This document shows positions 36,836 through 45,042 of a stretch of DNA of 64,000 nt, one piece after another (the first letter of the stretch is position 1; every line of letters starts with the position of its first letter). A program made the translations under genes and the position numbers. Origin of the DNA: a bacterium (lineage in GTDB: Bacteria > Armatimonadota > Chthonomonadetes > Chthonomonadales > Chthonomonadaceae). The notes beneath the pieces were generated by a model that was given only the letters and a program-made list of their open reading frames with translations, made no database searches and had not been told where the DNA came from. The stretch spans positions 1 through 64,000 of the forward strand of contig JAJYCW010000007.1 of NCBI GenBank assembly GCA_021777995.1, given 5' to 3'.

Positions 36836-37422
36836 TCTGCGGCCGGGGCAATCTCGCTCTGGTGCCCCTTTACCAGTTTGGCGGCATATGTGCTTCTTCC
36901 GCGGTATTTGGTAAGCCACGTTGCCATATCTGACGCTCGGGCCTGTTGACCCATCCCCTGATAGGCTAACATGAGTTCATAATGCGCTCTCCCATCCTTA
37001 TCGAAACCCATGTTTCCCATGCGATGAAAGTGCTCGAGGGCAAATACCGCGTCAGCATATCGGTGTTGTGCAAGTCGCTCACTTCCAAGTTTGCGAATTT
37101 CAAGGAACACCTGTGCTACGCCTCGCCGATACGACAGGACGAGCCCCAACATAACGGACATAAAGACCATTCCAGGTGCTAGTGATTTATCCACCTTTAC
37201 AAAGTGGACCACGACGATGGCGGTCAATATCGTGAGAAACAGAGTGAGCATCATGCGTATTACATATCCGAAAAACACTTTTTGAACAGCCTTTTCAATA
37301 GACGGATCCACCGTCATTACTCCAGGCCGTGCAGCGCGTGCCCCGGCGCCTGCCTGGCCGGATGCTGGTTTTCTAGCAGCCGCCAATTTCTTGATGTGTC
37401 GTTTGGCAGGTTTCTTACTCAC
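36772..37422 (-). CDS. Membrane protein with TPR-like cytoplasmic tail
   Basis: 216 residues. A basic, Ala/Lys-rich N-terminus precedes two close membrane helices (about residues 54-75 and 82-98), followed by an alpha-helical section resembling one or two TPR units (LGSERLAQHRYADAVFALEHFHRMG, AHYELMLAYQGMGQQARASDMATWL). The GTG start overlaps the stop of the FecCD permease as GTGA, so the two are translated together. No known family was recognised. It may scaffold or stabilise the transporter. Its end overlaps the CDF gene on the other strand. Confidence 0.6.
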   Translation of the reverse strand: MSKKPAKRHIKKLAAARKPASGQAGAGARAARPGVMTVDPSIEKAVQKVFFGYVIRMMLTLFLTILTAIVVVHFVKVDKSLAPGMVFMSVMLGLVLSYRRGVAQVFLEIRKLGSERLAQHRYADAVFALEHFHRMGNMGFDKDGRAHYELMLAYQGMGQQARASDMATWLTKYRGRSTYAAKLVKGHQSEIAPAADQDLSRPQDPANIEESEAPKQ

Positions 37423-38534
37423 GTATTTCTCCCAGGTGTAGATTTTCTAAGTAGCGTTGCATAAAGGGGAATTCCAAATAAGGAAGTGACAACTCCCACA
37501 GGAACATCGTGAAGCCATACGCGGGCTATCATGTCGCTGGCGACAAGCATTATGGCTCCTACAAGCGCAGAGCAGGGCAAAAGTCGGCGGTGCGCGGGCC
37601 CGACTAGACGCCGTGCAGCGTGCGGAGCGACGAAACCGACGAACGCGATGACACCCGCCACTGCCACGGCAGCCGCAGTGAGCAGCGTACCGGCAGAGAG
37701 CACGATTAACCTAAACCGATGCGTATCCACTCCCAGGTGAAGTGCTGTCTCCTCTCCAAATGCCATGAGATCGAGCTCTGGTGCAGACCGCCACAAGGCG
37801 AAGGTGCCAACGACACCGATCACTGCGAGAAGCAGCGCGTGCCGCCAGCCTACGGCCTCAAGGCTTCCGAAGAGCGCCGTAAGAATACGAGCCTGACGAT
37901 TTTCACCGGCTTGGGACCCCAACATCACCATGAGCGGGATAAGTGACCAGAAAAATGCGCCAACCACTGTACCCGCTAACAGGAATGTGTGCGGAGAAGT
38001 TCTGCCGTTCACCTGGCTCAGCCGGTAGACGAGCCAAACCGCAGCGAGTCCGCATACGAAAGCCGCTACAGTCTGCGCATACCCGCCGAGCCACGCGGAG
38101 CCACCGAGCAGTATCACGGCGACGGAACCCATTCCGGATCCAGATGCCACACCTACAGTGTAGGGATCTGCAAGCGGGTTCATCAGAAGGCTTTGAAACG
38201 CGGCTCCCACCAGTGCGAGCAACGCTCCCACCAGTACGGCACCTATAGCACGCGGCAGACGAATCTGCCACACGATATTGTCTGCTGTAGGTACTAACGG
38301 CTTCCAGGCTGGGTTACCCGTGATATGGTGCATAAGTGCCTGAAAAACTACACTAGGGGTAACAACCTTTTCAACCATTGGCTCGCCTAGCCATAAATCA
38401 AGGATCAACACACCTAGCAGTAGCACAAATGCAAGCAGTAGTAAAACGACCGCCTTTTTTCGGCCCGTGGCCGGCTGCGCAAGTGCTAGTGTACGATCTG
38501 CGGCCTGCTGCGGTGCCATTTGAACGGTAGGCAA
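37419..38534 (-). CDS. FecCD/BtuC-type ABC transporter permease
   Basis: 371 residues from TTG 38534, which has GAGGAG at 9-nt spacing; the frame extends upstream to 38579. About ten helices. Characteristic FecCD segments are RLPRAIGAVLVGALLALVG, GAAFQSLLMNPLADPYTVG (substrate channel), SGSGMGSVAVIL, and FVGFVAPHAARRLVGPAHR (contact with the ATPase). Family members import ferric siderophores, haem or cobalamin. Neither the substrate-binding protein nor the ATPase lies next to it, which is unusual because these genes are normally contiguous. The downstream overlapping gene encodes a TPR-like membrane protein instead. Confidence 0.93.
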   Translation of the reverse strand: MPTVQMAPQQAADRTLALAQPATGRKKAVVLLLLAFVLLLGVLILDLWLGEPMVEKVVTPSVVFQALMHHITGNPAWKPLVPTADNIVWQIRLPRAIGAVLVGALLALVGAAFQSLLMNPLADPYTVGVASGSGMGSVAVILLGGSAWLGGYAQTVAAFVCGLAAVWLVYRLSQVNGRTSPHTFLLAGTVVGAFFWSLIPLMVMLGSQAGENRQARILTALFGSLEAVGWRHALLLAVIGVVGTFALWRSAPELDLMAFGEETALHLGVDTHRFRLIVLSAGTLLTAAAVAVAGVIAFVGFVAPHAARRLVGPAHRRLLPCSALVGAIMLVASDMIARVWLHDVPVGVVTSLFGIPLYATLLRKSTPGRNT

Positions 38535-38558
38535 TGCGCCAAACTCCTCATGCGCGAG

Positions 38559-38574
38559 GGCGCGAAATCGCGCC
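38559..38574. promoter_or_regulatory. GC-rich hairpin before the FecCD permease start
   Basis: GGCGCGA-AA-TCGCGCC is a perfect 7-bp stem with a 2-nt loop, located 10 bp upstream of the GAGGAG ribosome binding site (38544-38549) of the permease on the minus strand. It may modulate translation. Confidence 0.35.
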
Positions 38575-38667
38575 TGCAAACCGCAGAATTAGCGGTCTAC
38601 TGTGAAGTATGACAGGTAGTGGCACCAAATGCAAATCATGGCGATGCCCGCACTCGCTGTAACGAGT

Positions 38668-38979
38668 TTACCCTTCCATTTCTGCTAGCAGCTTTCGCAA
38701 TGCCTCAATCACCTGTTCACGCGTCTTCCTGTTACCAATTCTGCGAAATCGTTCCGTAATCTGGTGTACCTCGTCTCTTTCAGCCGCTATTTCCAAATGC
38801 TGAATGAGTGCGCGTCGCTCTGCCTCGCGCTCTACAGGTAGAAATGGATCACCATCCTTAAGTTTGCGAAGAATATCGCCCGTATTGCCGCCGCTGTTAC
38901 CTCGCGCTTTCAGGTCATTCAGCCAGTTGTTTGCTGCCGTAGTAGCTGCTTTTACCTGCTGATCCACCTTCTGCAACAT
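38668..38979 (-). CDS. Small helical protein, possibly 5'-truncated
   Basis: 103 residues from ATG 38979, entirely alpha-helical and charged (for example REAERRALIQHLEIAAERDEV and REQVIEALRKLLAEMEG). No family was recognised. The same frame stays open for 28 more codons up to 39063, and this extension also looks like real protein (EQNWFENLQEEYSTWLTDQQ) but has no ATG, GTG or TTG before the TAA at 39064-39066. The gene may therefore have lost its proper start by mutation, or the true start is unusual. It lies 88 bp upstream of the FecCD permease in the same direction. Confidence 0.4.
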   Translation of the reverse strand: MLQKVDQQVKAATTAANNWLNDLKARGNSGGNTGDILRKLKDGDPFLPVEREAERRALIQHLEIAAERDEVHQITERFRRIGNRKTREQVIEALRKLLAEMEG

Positions 38980-39741
38980 TGCTATGGCGGCGGTGCGCTG
39001 CTGATCGGTTAGCCAAGTACTATATTCTTCCTGCAGGTTCTCAAACCAGTTTTGTTCGTGCCCTTACTGTCGAACGAATTTGCATTGCGCGAAAGCCATC
39101 GATTCTCGTGTAGTAACGACGTTAGTGCGTAAAGTGGTTTTTTGTTGGCATAGAAGCAATCCATACTTCATTAATACTCAAGGTAAGAATTACCTGCATT
39201 AGTCGATCGTGCTACAAACCATTCACTCAGCCATTAATGGTTGGTGCTCGGTTACCACCGGCTGCCTTTCAAAGTCCCCCTGCGGCAAGCCAAAGAGGGT
39301 AAAGAGCACTGGCAGACCAATCCACCGCCATAAACTTAGTACATTGTCGGGTTCCGTTGCAGGCAAGCCCAGACATCAGAGAACGAGGTTAACAATTTGG
39401 TGACTTATAGCGGGTGTGGGCGCAAGTTCGTTGCAAACCGTAATGCGACTGGCACCGTGCGCTGCAAACCTACAAATAACAACTCTTGCTGCAATTCCTA
39501 TATTGACTTTTACCGGGACACAGATAAGTAAGGGAGCGCTACATTGCAACCTGCCCGAGCAGATGATCCGGTAACGCACGACGCAGCCGTGTACGGCTTG
39601 TGGATTGTTGCGGTTTCTGTTTGGCTGCCCAACACTCAGAGGGGGCTGCCGTAGCAACCGAAAGCATCAGTGCAGGGTTTAATGTGACCTAAGTTAAATT
39701 AATAAGCTATCAAAAGTTTGATGCAGGAGTAATGGCAACCA
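38980..39741. other. Poorly coding stretch with small relics
   Basis: About 760 bp without a secure gene. It includes the possible 5' extension of the helical protein (38980-39063, minus), a zinc-ribbon-like frame (39340-39531, plus; listed separately) and a 36-codon frame at 39544-39654 with one hydrophobic segment (AAVYGLWIVAVSVWL). The promoter for the secreted GH74-like gene should lie near the end; GGAG occurs at about 39726. Frames are short and interrupted, so decay is likely. Confidence 0.4.
39340..39531 (+). pseudogene. Zinc-ribbon-like small frame, probably decayed
   Basis: The frame is open from after a TAG at 39337 to TAA 39529. It contains TYSGCGRKFVANRNATGTVR followed by Cys-rich sequence. 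It resembles a CxxC...CxxC zinc ribbon in which the first Cys is Tyr and the second pair is disturbed. Possible starts are TTG 39397 and GTG 39400 behind GAGG. No family could be named. Confidence 0.25.
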
Positions 39742-41883
39742 TTGGAGCATCACAAACGACGCTTTGTTGGAATGTTGTGCACTGTCAATCTTTTTCTACT
39801 ACAACATTGGTCAATCGCGGCTAACCTGACACGTGCGCCTTATTCATGGCGAAATGTGGCGATTGGCGGCGGTGGGTATGTCCTCGATGTGGTATGCAGC
39901 CCGCTAAAGCGAAATGTTGTGTACCTTAGGACTGACGTAGGCGGGTTCTACAGGTGGAGGGCAAGAACCAGCTCCTGGGTTCCAATTACGGACTGCTTCC
40001 CGGCGTCAAAGTCGAATTATTATGGAGGCGAGGCAATCGCAGTTGATCCCTTTAACGCTGACACCGTATACATTGCAGCGGGCAAGGAAATGGGAAACGC
40101 ACTGTTGGGTAGTATCTTCAAGTCACGAGACGGTGGCCGCCACTGGAAGCAGTTGCCATTGAATTTGCCGATGGGGGGCAACGGTGATGACCGCTGGGCT
40201 GGCCCGCGGCTTGCGCTTAGCCCTTTTATTCATGGCTTGCTTCTGTTTGGGTCGCGAGACAATGGACTGTGGCGCTCCTCGGATGGCGGCCACCATTGGA
40301 ATGTCGTTTGCACCAAGGATACTCGCGCACGAGCAGGGTTTGGCTTTAACTCAGTGGTGTTTAGTGCACAGAACCCAACTGAGGCCTATGCATCAGAGCC
40401 CGGTTGTGGTGTGTTTGTCTCCCACGATGGCGGCACCACATGGCTTCGTCTACCTCATAGTCCCGCGCACGTTGAGCGACTGGCTGCTTCCTCCACAGGT
40501 TCTATTTATGCGTCAGCCACCAATGGCGTTTACCTGCTTCGTCACAGTGCATGGCACAACATTACGCCGATGGGAAATAAGGGCCGATACTGTGGCATTG
40601 CTGTAAACCCTCGCCATTCACACGAGGTTCTTGTGGCAACGCAATCAACACGAGCGCATTTGTACCAGAGCACGGATGGCGGAAGGACATGGTCGGTTGT
40701 TCACGTACGTGTCGAAAGTTCTGTGCCGTGGTACTCGCAGTCCATGCTTCAACTGCAGCAGGTTGCGGGGTTGACTTACGATCCCGTCGTTGCAGGTAGA
40801 GTGTGGCTAACCGACTGGTACGCTGCCTATCGGTGCGATGACTTCCGGCGGCGTCCTGCGCTGTTCGTTAGCCATGAGCGTGGACACGAAGAAGTGGTAG
40901 TATTTACTCTTGCTGCACCTCCTGCTGGACCACTGCTGTTATCTGGGGTGGCAGATGTCGATGGCTTTGCCCATAAATCTCTTACTCGCTTCCCCACACA
41001 CGGATATGGCAGCTGGTACCACGGTTATGGCCCAACATTTGGTGATACAGACCAGGTTACATGGTGCGCGGGCAAGCCGTTGAACCTTGCAAGGGTTGGC
41101 GTCATGCGCTGGAACAACACAGGAGGGGGCGCGTATTCATCTGACGGTGGACAAAGTTGGACGGCGTTTACGGGACTTGCTGCAGGTTGTATGCCGGAGC
41201 GAATTGCAATCTCGGCAGGTCGCCCGCAGAGTATGGCGGTACTCACACTTCATGACGGGCCGGGATATGCCTCTTTAGATGGCGGTAAGATTTGGACAAG
41301 AATGCAGGGATTGCCAGCACACATTGTCCCAGGCGTATGGTATTGGAATGTTCCCATGGCTGCCGACGGTAGGAGACCCGGTGTATTCTATATTTGCGCT
41401 GGAGGATCCCTTTATCGCAGCATTGATGGTGGTCTAAAGTGGAATGTTCGTTTCAAGGAGGTTCCCAACGGATTCACAGCGCTGGTCGCGACACCGGGTA
41501 TCGCGGGCGATCTTTGGATGGCTTGCGCCAATAAGGGATTGTGGCATTCGATCGATGGTGGACGCACATTCCACAAAATCGCGGCAGTGAATACGGCTAA
41601 TTTGCTGTCAGAAGGTATTGGTGCGGGCGGCAGGGGAGTCGCGCTCTTTGTGGTAGGGACCGTACGAAGTGGAAAGCATGGCATATTCCTTTCAACCGAT
41701 TACGGAGCTTCCTGGAAAGAGATCGACACGCCCAACCAACCGATTGGCGACGTACCGGAGTGTATTGCCGGCAGCTGGAGGAAGTTTGGCGAGGTGTTTA
41801 TAGGCACAAACGGACGGGGGGTGTTCGTTGGAAAGCCCGAGGCTCATAAGCTGCCTCCTGTGCATAAAGAGCTTGATAGGTAG
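39742..41883 (+). CDS. Secreted GH74-like / Asp-box (BNR) beta-propeller protein
   Basis: 713 residues. TTG 39742 gives a basic start and signal peptide (KRRFVGMLCTVNLFLLQ) with cleavage near SIAA; ATG 39772 is an alternative. The mature start YSWRNVAIGGGGYVLDVVCS and the following YLRTDVGGFYRW match the first blade of GH74 xyloglucanases, where the Asp of RTDxGG is a catalytic acid. At least eight Asp boxes of the S-x-D-G-G-x-x-W/F type are present (SRDGGRHW, SSDGGHHW, SHDGGTTW, STDGGRTW, SSDGGQSW, SLDGGKIW, SIDGGLKW, SIDGGRTF). Likely a secreted glycan hydrolase or a related propeller; sortilin-like non-enzymatic proteins are an alternative. No dockerin or CBM was seen. Confidence 0.75.
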   Translation: MEHHKRRFVGMLCTVNLFLLQHWSIAANLTRAPYSWRNVAIGGGGYVLDVVCSPLKRNVVYLRTDVGGFYRWRARTSSWVPITDCFPASKSNYYGGEAIAVDPFNADTVYIAAGKEMGNALLGSIFKSRDGGRHWKQLPLNLPMGGNGDDRWAGPRLALSPFIHGLLLFGSRDNGLWRSSDGGHHWNVVCTKDTRARAGFGFNSVVFSAQNPTEAYASEPGCGVFVSHDGGTTWLRLPHSPAHVERLAASSTGSIYASATNGVYLLRHSAWHNITPMGNKGRYCGIAVNPRHSHEVLVATQSTRAHLYQSTDGGRTWSVVHVRVESSVPWYSQSMLQLQQVAGLTYDPVVAGRVWLTDWYAAYRCDDFRRRPALFVSHERGHEEVVVFTLAAPPAGPLLLSGVADVDGFAHKSLTRFPTHGYGSWYHGYGPTFGDTDQVTWCAGKPLNLARVGVMRWNNTGGGAYSSDGGQSWTAFTGLAAGCMPERIAISAGRPQSMAVLTLHDGPGYASLDGGKIWTRMQGLPAHIVPGVWYWNVPMAADGRRPGVFYICAGGSLYRSIDGGLKWNVRFKEVPNGFTALVATPGIAGDLWMACANKGLWHSIDGGRTFHKIAAVNTANLLSEGIGAGGRGVALFVVGTVRSGKHGIFLSTDYGASWKEIDTPNQPIGDVPECIAGSWRKFGEVFIGTNGRGVFVGKPEAHKLPPVHKELDR

Positions 41884-41936
41884 CACAAGCCACCCATCAA
41901 GCCAATTCAACGTGCTATGAATCTCCACGTTAATTC

Positions 41937-42347
41937 TTATGCAGCCTTTTTTTGTGAGGCAAATGTGTAGTCAAGGCTGTATCTGCCAGGCCCCGCAAGG
42001 GTAATTGCAAGTCCGTTTACAAGCAATGTAAGTACGTACTCATAGCCTTGGTTTGTAATGCTAAACCCATGAGCCCAGTGGTATGTAACTATCGCTCCAA
42101 ACATAATGATTGCCAGACCTATGCCGGCAAGGCGGCTCAGGAAACCGGAGAGCATGCTGAGGCCACCCAGCAATTCACCGCCGCCCACAAGCCATGCTGC
42201 TGCTAGGGGTAGCTTAGTAAAACCAGCGAATTGTGTAATACTCGAGCATATTCCGTAACCATGATAAATAAATACAGCCGAAAGCACCAGCCGTATTATA
42301 AGTAGAGAGACGTCTACAGGCTGTCTATTCTGTGTTGTTGCATTCAT
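41937..42347 (-). CDS. DoxX-family membrane protein
   Basis: 136 residues with four helices. The DoxX pattern is clear: LIIRLVLSAVFIYHGYG, a PLAAAWLVGGGELLGGLSMLSGFLSRLAG core, and a C-terminal GRYSLDYTF. DoxX proteins occur in oxidative-stress membrane complexes (for instance with SodA and SseA in mycobacteria) and in thiosulfate oxidation. It is the last of four minus-strand genes (Dps, MarR, flavodoxin, DoxX), consistent with a redox-stress cluster. Confidence 0.88.
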   Translation of the reverse strand: MNATTQNRQPVDVSLLIIRLVLSAVFIYHGYGICSSITQFAGFTKLPLAAAWLVGGGELLGGLSMLSGFLSRLAGIGLAIIMFGAIVTYHWAHGFSITNQGYEYVLTLLVNGLAITLAGPGRYSLDYTFASQKKAA

Positions 42348-42387
42348 ATTTACTCCTTCACATTGTGAACCACTAACTAATCACTCT

Positions 42388-42426
42388 ATGTGGGGACCGA
42401 CACTTCATAAAGATCAGTCCCCACAT
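42388..42426. repeat. Perfect 10-bp inverted repeat between flavodoxin and DoxX genes
   Basis: ATGTGGGGAC (42388-42397) and GTCCCCACAT (42417-42426) are separated by 19 nt. There is no T-run on either side, so a regulator site or mRNA processing/attenuation hairpin fits better than a simple terminator. Confidence 0.55.
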
Positions 42427-42436
42427 TCCGGCGGTG

Positions 42437-43006
42437 TCAGACCTTGGCGACTCTCTGTGCAGTCTTTACAACCCGCACGCCAAAAGCCTCTGCCGTCTTG
42501 ATGTCACTTGCGGGAGGAGCTACGTCTGGACCCTGGTCTACATTACTCTGTGTCATCAAGCCCAGGGCAGAACCAAGTCGATTGAGGTCTTCATTGCTTC
42601 CACCACTGTGGTTGTTGCCCGGCATAATGCCAGTGCCAACCCACAACATGCCATGTTGTGCGGCAAATGTAACAAACTGTACCAATGTTGTCAGTTTATC
42701 GCCGCTCATGCTTCCCGAGTTGGTAAAGCCTGCGGCAAGCTTGTCCTTCCAGGTCTGGTTCATCCATCGACCGCTAGTGGCGTCCATAAACTCCTTGAAT
42801 TTGCCGGATGCGCTGGCCATGTATGTAGGTGCACCGAAGATGATTGCGTCTGCGGCATCCAATTCTGCCCAGTGGTTCTCGATATCCGCAACTGATACGA
42901 GTGTTACGCTGGCACCATCAACGCTTTTCGCGCCGCGTGCCACGGCTTCTGCTACTTTCTGCGTGTGACCATACCCACTGTGATAAACTACTGCTACCTT
43001 TGTCAT
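42437..43006 (-). CDS. Flavodoxin-fold NAD(P)H:quinone oxidoreductase, WrbA-like
   Basis: 189 residues. The FMN phosphate loop is HSGYGHTQKVAEAVARG, followed by FGAPTYMASASGKFKEFMDAT (the PTxxxxxxGxF pattern of WrbA/flavodoxin-like quinone reductases) and GIMPGNNHSGG. The enzyme should reduce quinones by two electrons, avoiding semiquinone radicals. Its ATG overlaps the MarR gene stop (ATGA), so the regulator and enzyme are translationally coupled, and the regulator is probably tuned to quinone or oxidative stress. Confidence 0.9.
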   Translation of the reverse strand: MTKVAVVYHSGYGHTQKVAEAVARGAKSVDGASVTLVSVADIENHWAELDAADAIIFGAPTYMASASGKFKEFMDATSGRWMNQTWKDKLAAGFTNSGSMSGDKLTTLVQFVTFAAQHGMLWVGTGIMPGNNHSGGSNEDLNRLGSALGLMTQSNVDQGPDVAPPASDIKTAEAFGVRVVKTAQRVAKV

Positions 43007-43518
43007 TGATCAGGACTCCTATCGTCTTTCGAGATTAGTGGACAGATATTTGTATCAGACTGCCCATCCGATGTGTGGAAATCAGCGAGCTTATTGAGAA
43101 GTGCTTCCGCAACTTTCTGTTCGTCAGGTGTTAATGCCGCGGTGATTCGGTTGATCTCGGCAGCATGCTCCGGCAGTATCCTTTCCACAAGCTCAACTCC
43201 ACTTTCCGTAAGCGCAGCATACAGCCGACGCCGATCTTTTGGGCAAGCGACGCGCTGAACGTAACCGTGCGACTCCAGACTGTCGATTACATACGTCATG
43301 CTGCCTGTGCTAAGCATCTGCTTTGCAGCTACTTCACCCAAGGGCAAAGGCCCAGATAGGTGAAGCAGCTGCAAGACGCCGAACTCGGTGGCGTTTATGC
43401 CGTAGGTGCCGATATGTTTGCGAGCCGAATCTGACAGGGCGTGATAACATTTGGTTAACGCCGCAAATAGCCGTTGAGATTGTTCCTCGTGCAATTGTGT
43501 TTCGTCAGATTGGTGCAT
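43003..43518 (-). CDS. MarR-family transcriptional regulator
   Basis: 171 residues. The winged helix-turn-helix runs from LPLGEVAAKQMLSTGSMTYV (recognition helix) to the wing CPKDRRRLYAALTESG with the DxRxR-type motif. N-terminal helices begin HEEQSQRLFAALTKCYHALS. The HHQ/OhrR-like cysteine typical of organic-peroxide sensors is not evident at the usual N-terminal place, and the C-terminal tail is polar. It is coupled to the flavodoxin gene downstream and is 11 bp after dps. The palindromic region upstream of dps is a likely target, giving autoregulation of the cluster. Confidence 0.92.
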   Translation of the reverse strand: MHQSDETQLHEEQSQRLFAALTKCYHALSDSARKHIGTYGINATEFGVLQLLHLSGPLPLGEVAAKQMLSTGSMTYVIDSLESHGYVQRVACPKDRRRLYAALTESGVELVERILPEHAAEINRITAALTPDEQKVAEALLNKLADFHTSDGQSDTNICPLISKDDRSPDQ

Positions 43519-43529
43519 TGAATTCGTTC

Positions 43530-44012
43530 CTATTTATCTTTTTGAAGATGTGCCTCGACAAACCATGTGTACTTGTCTATTCCGCGAGAAATTTCTGTAA
43601 ACAGGTCTGCAGTGCCTTGGTCGCCTAATTCCGATGCGAAGTCAATCGCGCGGCGAGCAAGATGTCCAAATGATGAGAGAGCACTAGATAACGCATTTAC
43701 ATGCTCATGTCCATCTACAATGTCGAGAGGATATTCGCTCAGGGTTGAATGGGCTGCCGCACACCTTACCGTGCCAGTTGCCAATCCACCTAGCTGCACA
43801 GCGCGCTCTGCAATGAGGTCTACGTATTCCAGTACCACGCCTGCTACCTCGTCAAACAGTTCGTGAAGTGCGATGAACGAGCTTCCTTTCACATTCCAGT
43901 GCGCCTGTTTCGCCTGTGAATAGAGGTCTGCCGCGTCAGCAAGGCGGGCGTTGAGTAGCTCAACAATATGCTCTCTAGTCTTACCCGGCAAGTCGTTTTT
44001 GGTCGGATGCAT
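43530..44012 (-). CDS. dps: Dps-family DNA-binding ferritin-like protein
   Basis: 160 residues. The Dps ferroxidase signature is AHWNVKGSSFIALHELFDE, with His, His, Asp and Glu in the usual order. A four-helix bundle continues through VDLIAERAVQLGGLATGT. Dps dodecamers oxidise Fe2+ with peroxide and shield DNA. ATG 44012 is preceded by AAGGAG. It leads the four-gene stress cluster (dps, marR, flavodoxin, doxX). The N-terminal DNA-binding tail is short with two lysines. Confidence 0.93.
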   Translation of the reverse strand: MHPTKNDLPGKTREHIVELLNARLADAADLYSQAKQAHWNVKGSSFIALHELFDEVAGVVLEYVDLIAERAVQLGGLATGTVRCAAAHSTLSEYPLDIVDGHEHVNALSSALSSFGHLARRAIDFASELGDQGTADLFTEISRGIDKYTWFVEAHLQKDK

Positions 44013-44032
44013 GAGTTTCTCCTTAGATCACT

Positions 44033-44085
44033 CTTGAGACTGTATTGAATGCAAATATCTTGGGTTCAAATTACTCAGTCTCAAG
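44033..44085 (-). promoter_or_regulatory. Nested palindrome upstream of dps (probable MarR operator/promoter)
   Basis: Outer arms CTTGAGACTG (44033-44042) and CAGTCTCAAG (44076-44085) are perfect inverted repeats. An inner pair TTGAA/TTCAA (44045-44049 and 44064-44068) lies between them. The enclosed sequence is AT-rich. Arms 33 nt apart suggest two dimers or a looping regulator that covers the promoter of the dps-marR cluster. Confidence 0.65.
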
Positions 44086-44264
44086 TCAATATACGGTTAC
44101 CGCTCGAAAATGTTCCCATTTCGAAATTACCGAACTGGTTTTTTTATCGCGCTAATCATCGCTCCAGTCGTATTATCAATGACTGATGTATGGGGGTCCT
44201 TTGCATTTTTCGGCTGACCCCCATTCAGACTACCAAGCATTTGCATCCTAAACGATGCCGAGGT

Positions 44265-44987
44265 ATGACATTGGATTTCACTCAAAGGGTTATACTTATT
44301 ACAGGTGGCAGTAGTGGTATTGGTCTAGAAACAGCGCGCCTGCTCCTTTCTTATGGCGGGAATGTTGCGATATGTGGGCGAAACATCGAAAAACTTGAGC
44401 AGGCTATTGGCTCTCTCCAGCCAGTAGACGCGAAGTTCCTCGCTCTGCAGGCGGATGTAACCCGTGGAACTGACGTTGATCAGATGGTTCTCGCCGTATT
44501 ACAGAAATTTGGTAAGATAGATATGCTCGTTAATTGCGCCGGTGCCGGATACTTGGGATCGTGTTTGGACACGACTGATGAGACCATTGAGCGCCTTTTT
44601 GCAGTAAACGTATTCGGTACTATGCGCGTTTGCCGAGCCGTCTTGCCACAGATGATTGATGCCAAAAGTGGTCACGTGGTCAACCTTTGCGGCATATTAG
44701 GCGTGAGAGTGCTGGCGGGGGCCTCGCTGTATGCGGCCACCAAACACGCGTTAGTGGGTTTTGGCGGCTGCCTCGCTCAAGAGGTTAAACGCAGTGGGGT
44801 GAAGGTGACAAGCCTATGCTGCAGCGGAGTGGATACGCCGTTTTGGGAGGGGGTTGCAGGCAAACCCCGTGCAGATATGTTGCTCTCTGCAGTTGATGTA
44901 GCAAACGAAATCTGTTCTATACTGACGAAGCCTACGCATGCGGTCGTGAACCAAGTCATCATGCAGCATGTATCGCATCAGGTTTGA
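44265..44987 (+). CDS. Short-chain dehydrogenase/reductase-like protein, catalytic Ser missing
   Basis: About 241 residues from ATG 44265, with the frame open upstream to 44190. Nucleotide-binding TGGSSGIG and the NCAGAG (NxAG) motif are intact, and YAATK is the catalytic YxxxK. The residue 13 before the Tyr, normally the catalytic Ser of an NxSS motif, is Gly (NLCGILG). Reduction activity may therefore be weak or lost, or another residue may substitute. The remaining C-terminal part is typical for a classical SDR. It is followed after 55 bp by an MFS exporter gene. Substrate unknown. Confidence 0.85.
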   Translation: MTLDFTQRVILITGGSSGIGLETARLLLSYGGNVAICGRNIEKLEQAIGSLQPVDAKFLALQADVTRGTDVDQMVLAVLQKFGKIDMLVNCAGAGYLGSCLDTTDETIERLFAVNVFGTMRVCRAVLPQMIDAKSGHVVNLCGILGVRVLAGASLYAATKHALVGFGGCLAQEVKRSGVKVTSLCCSGVDTPFWEGVAGKPRADMLLSAVDVANEICSILTKPTHAVVNQVIMQHVSHQV

Positions 44988-45042
44988 AAATACATAGTTG
45001 AAAGGGGACCGTGCAGCACGGTCGAGTCGTGATTTAAGTCTC

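Noticed and set aside
38580-38667. Possible cobalamin riboswitch before the FecCD permease
   Set aside because: GGTGCCACT-like and CCTGTC-like words occur, but the B12-box order and conserved core are not present.
39544-39654. 36-codon frame with one hydrophobic helix
   Set aside because: No ribosome site of note and no conservation that can be judged; left inside the intergenic entry.
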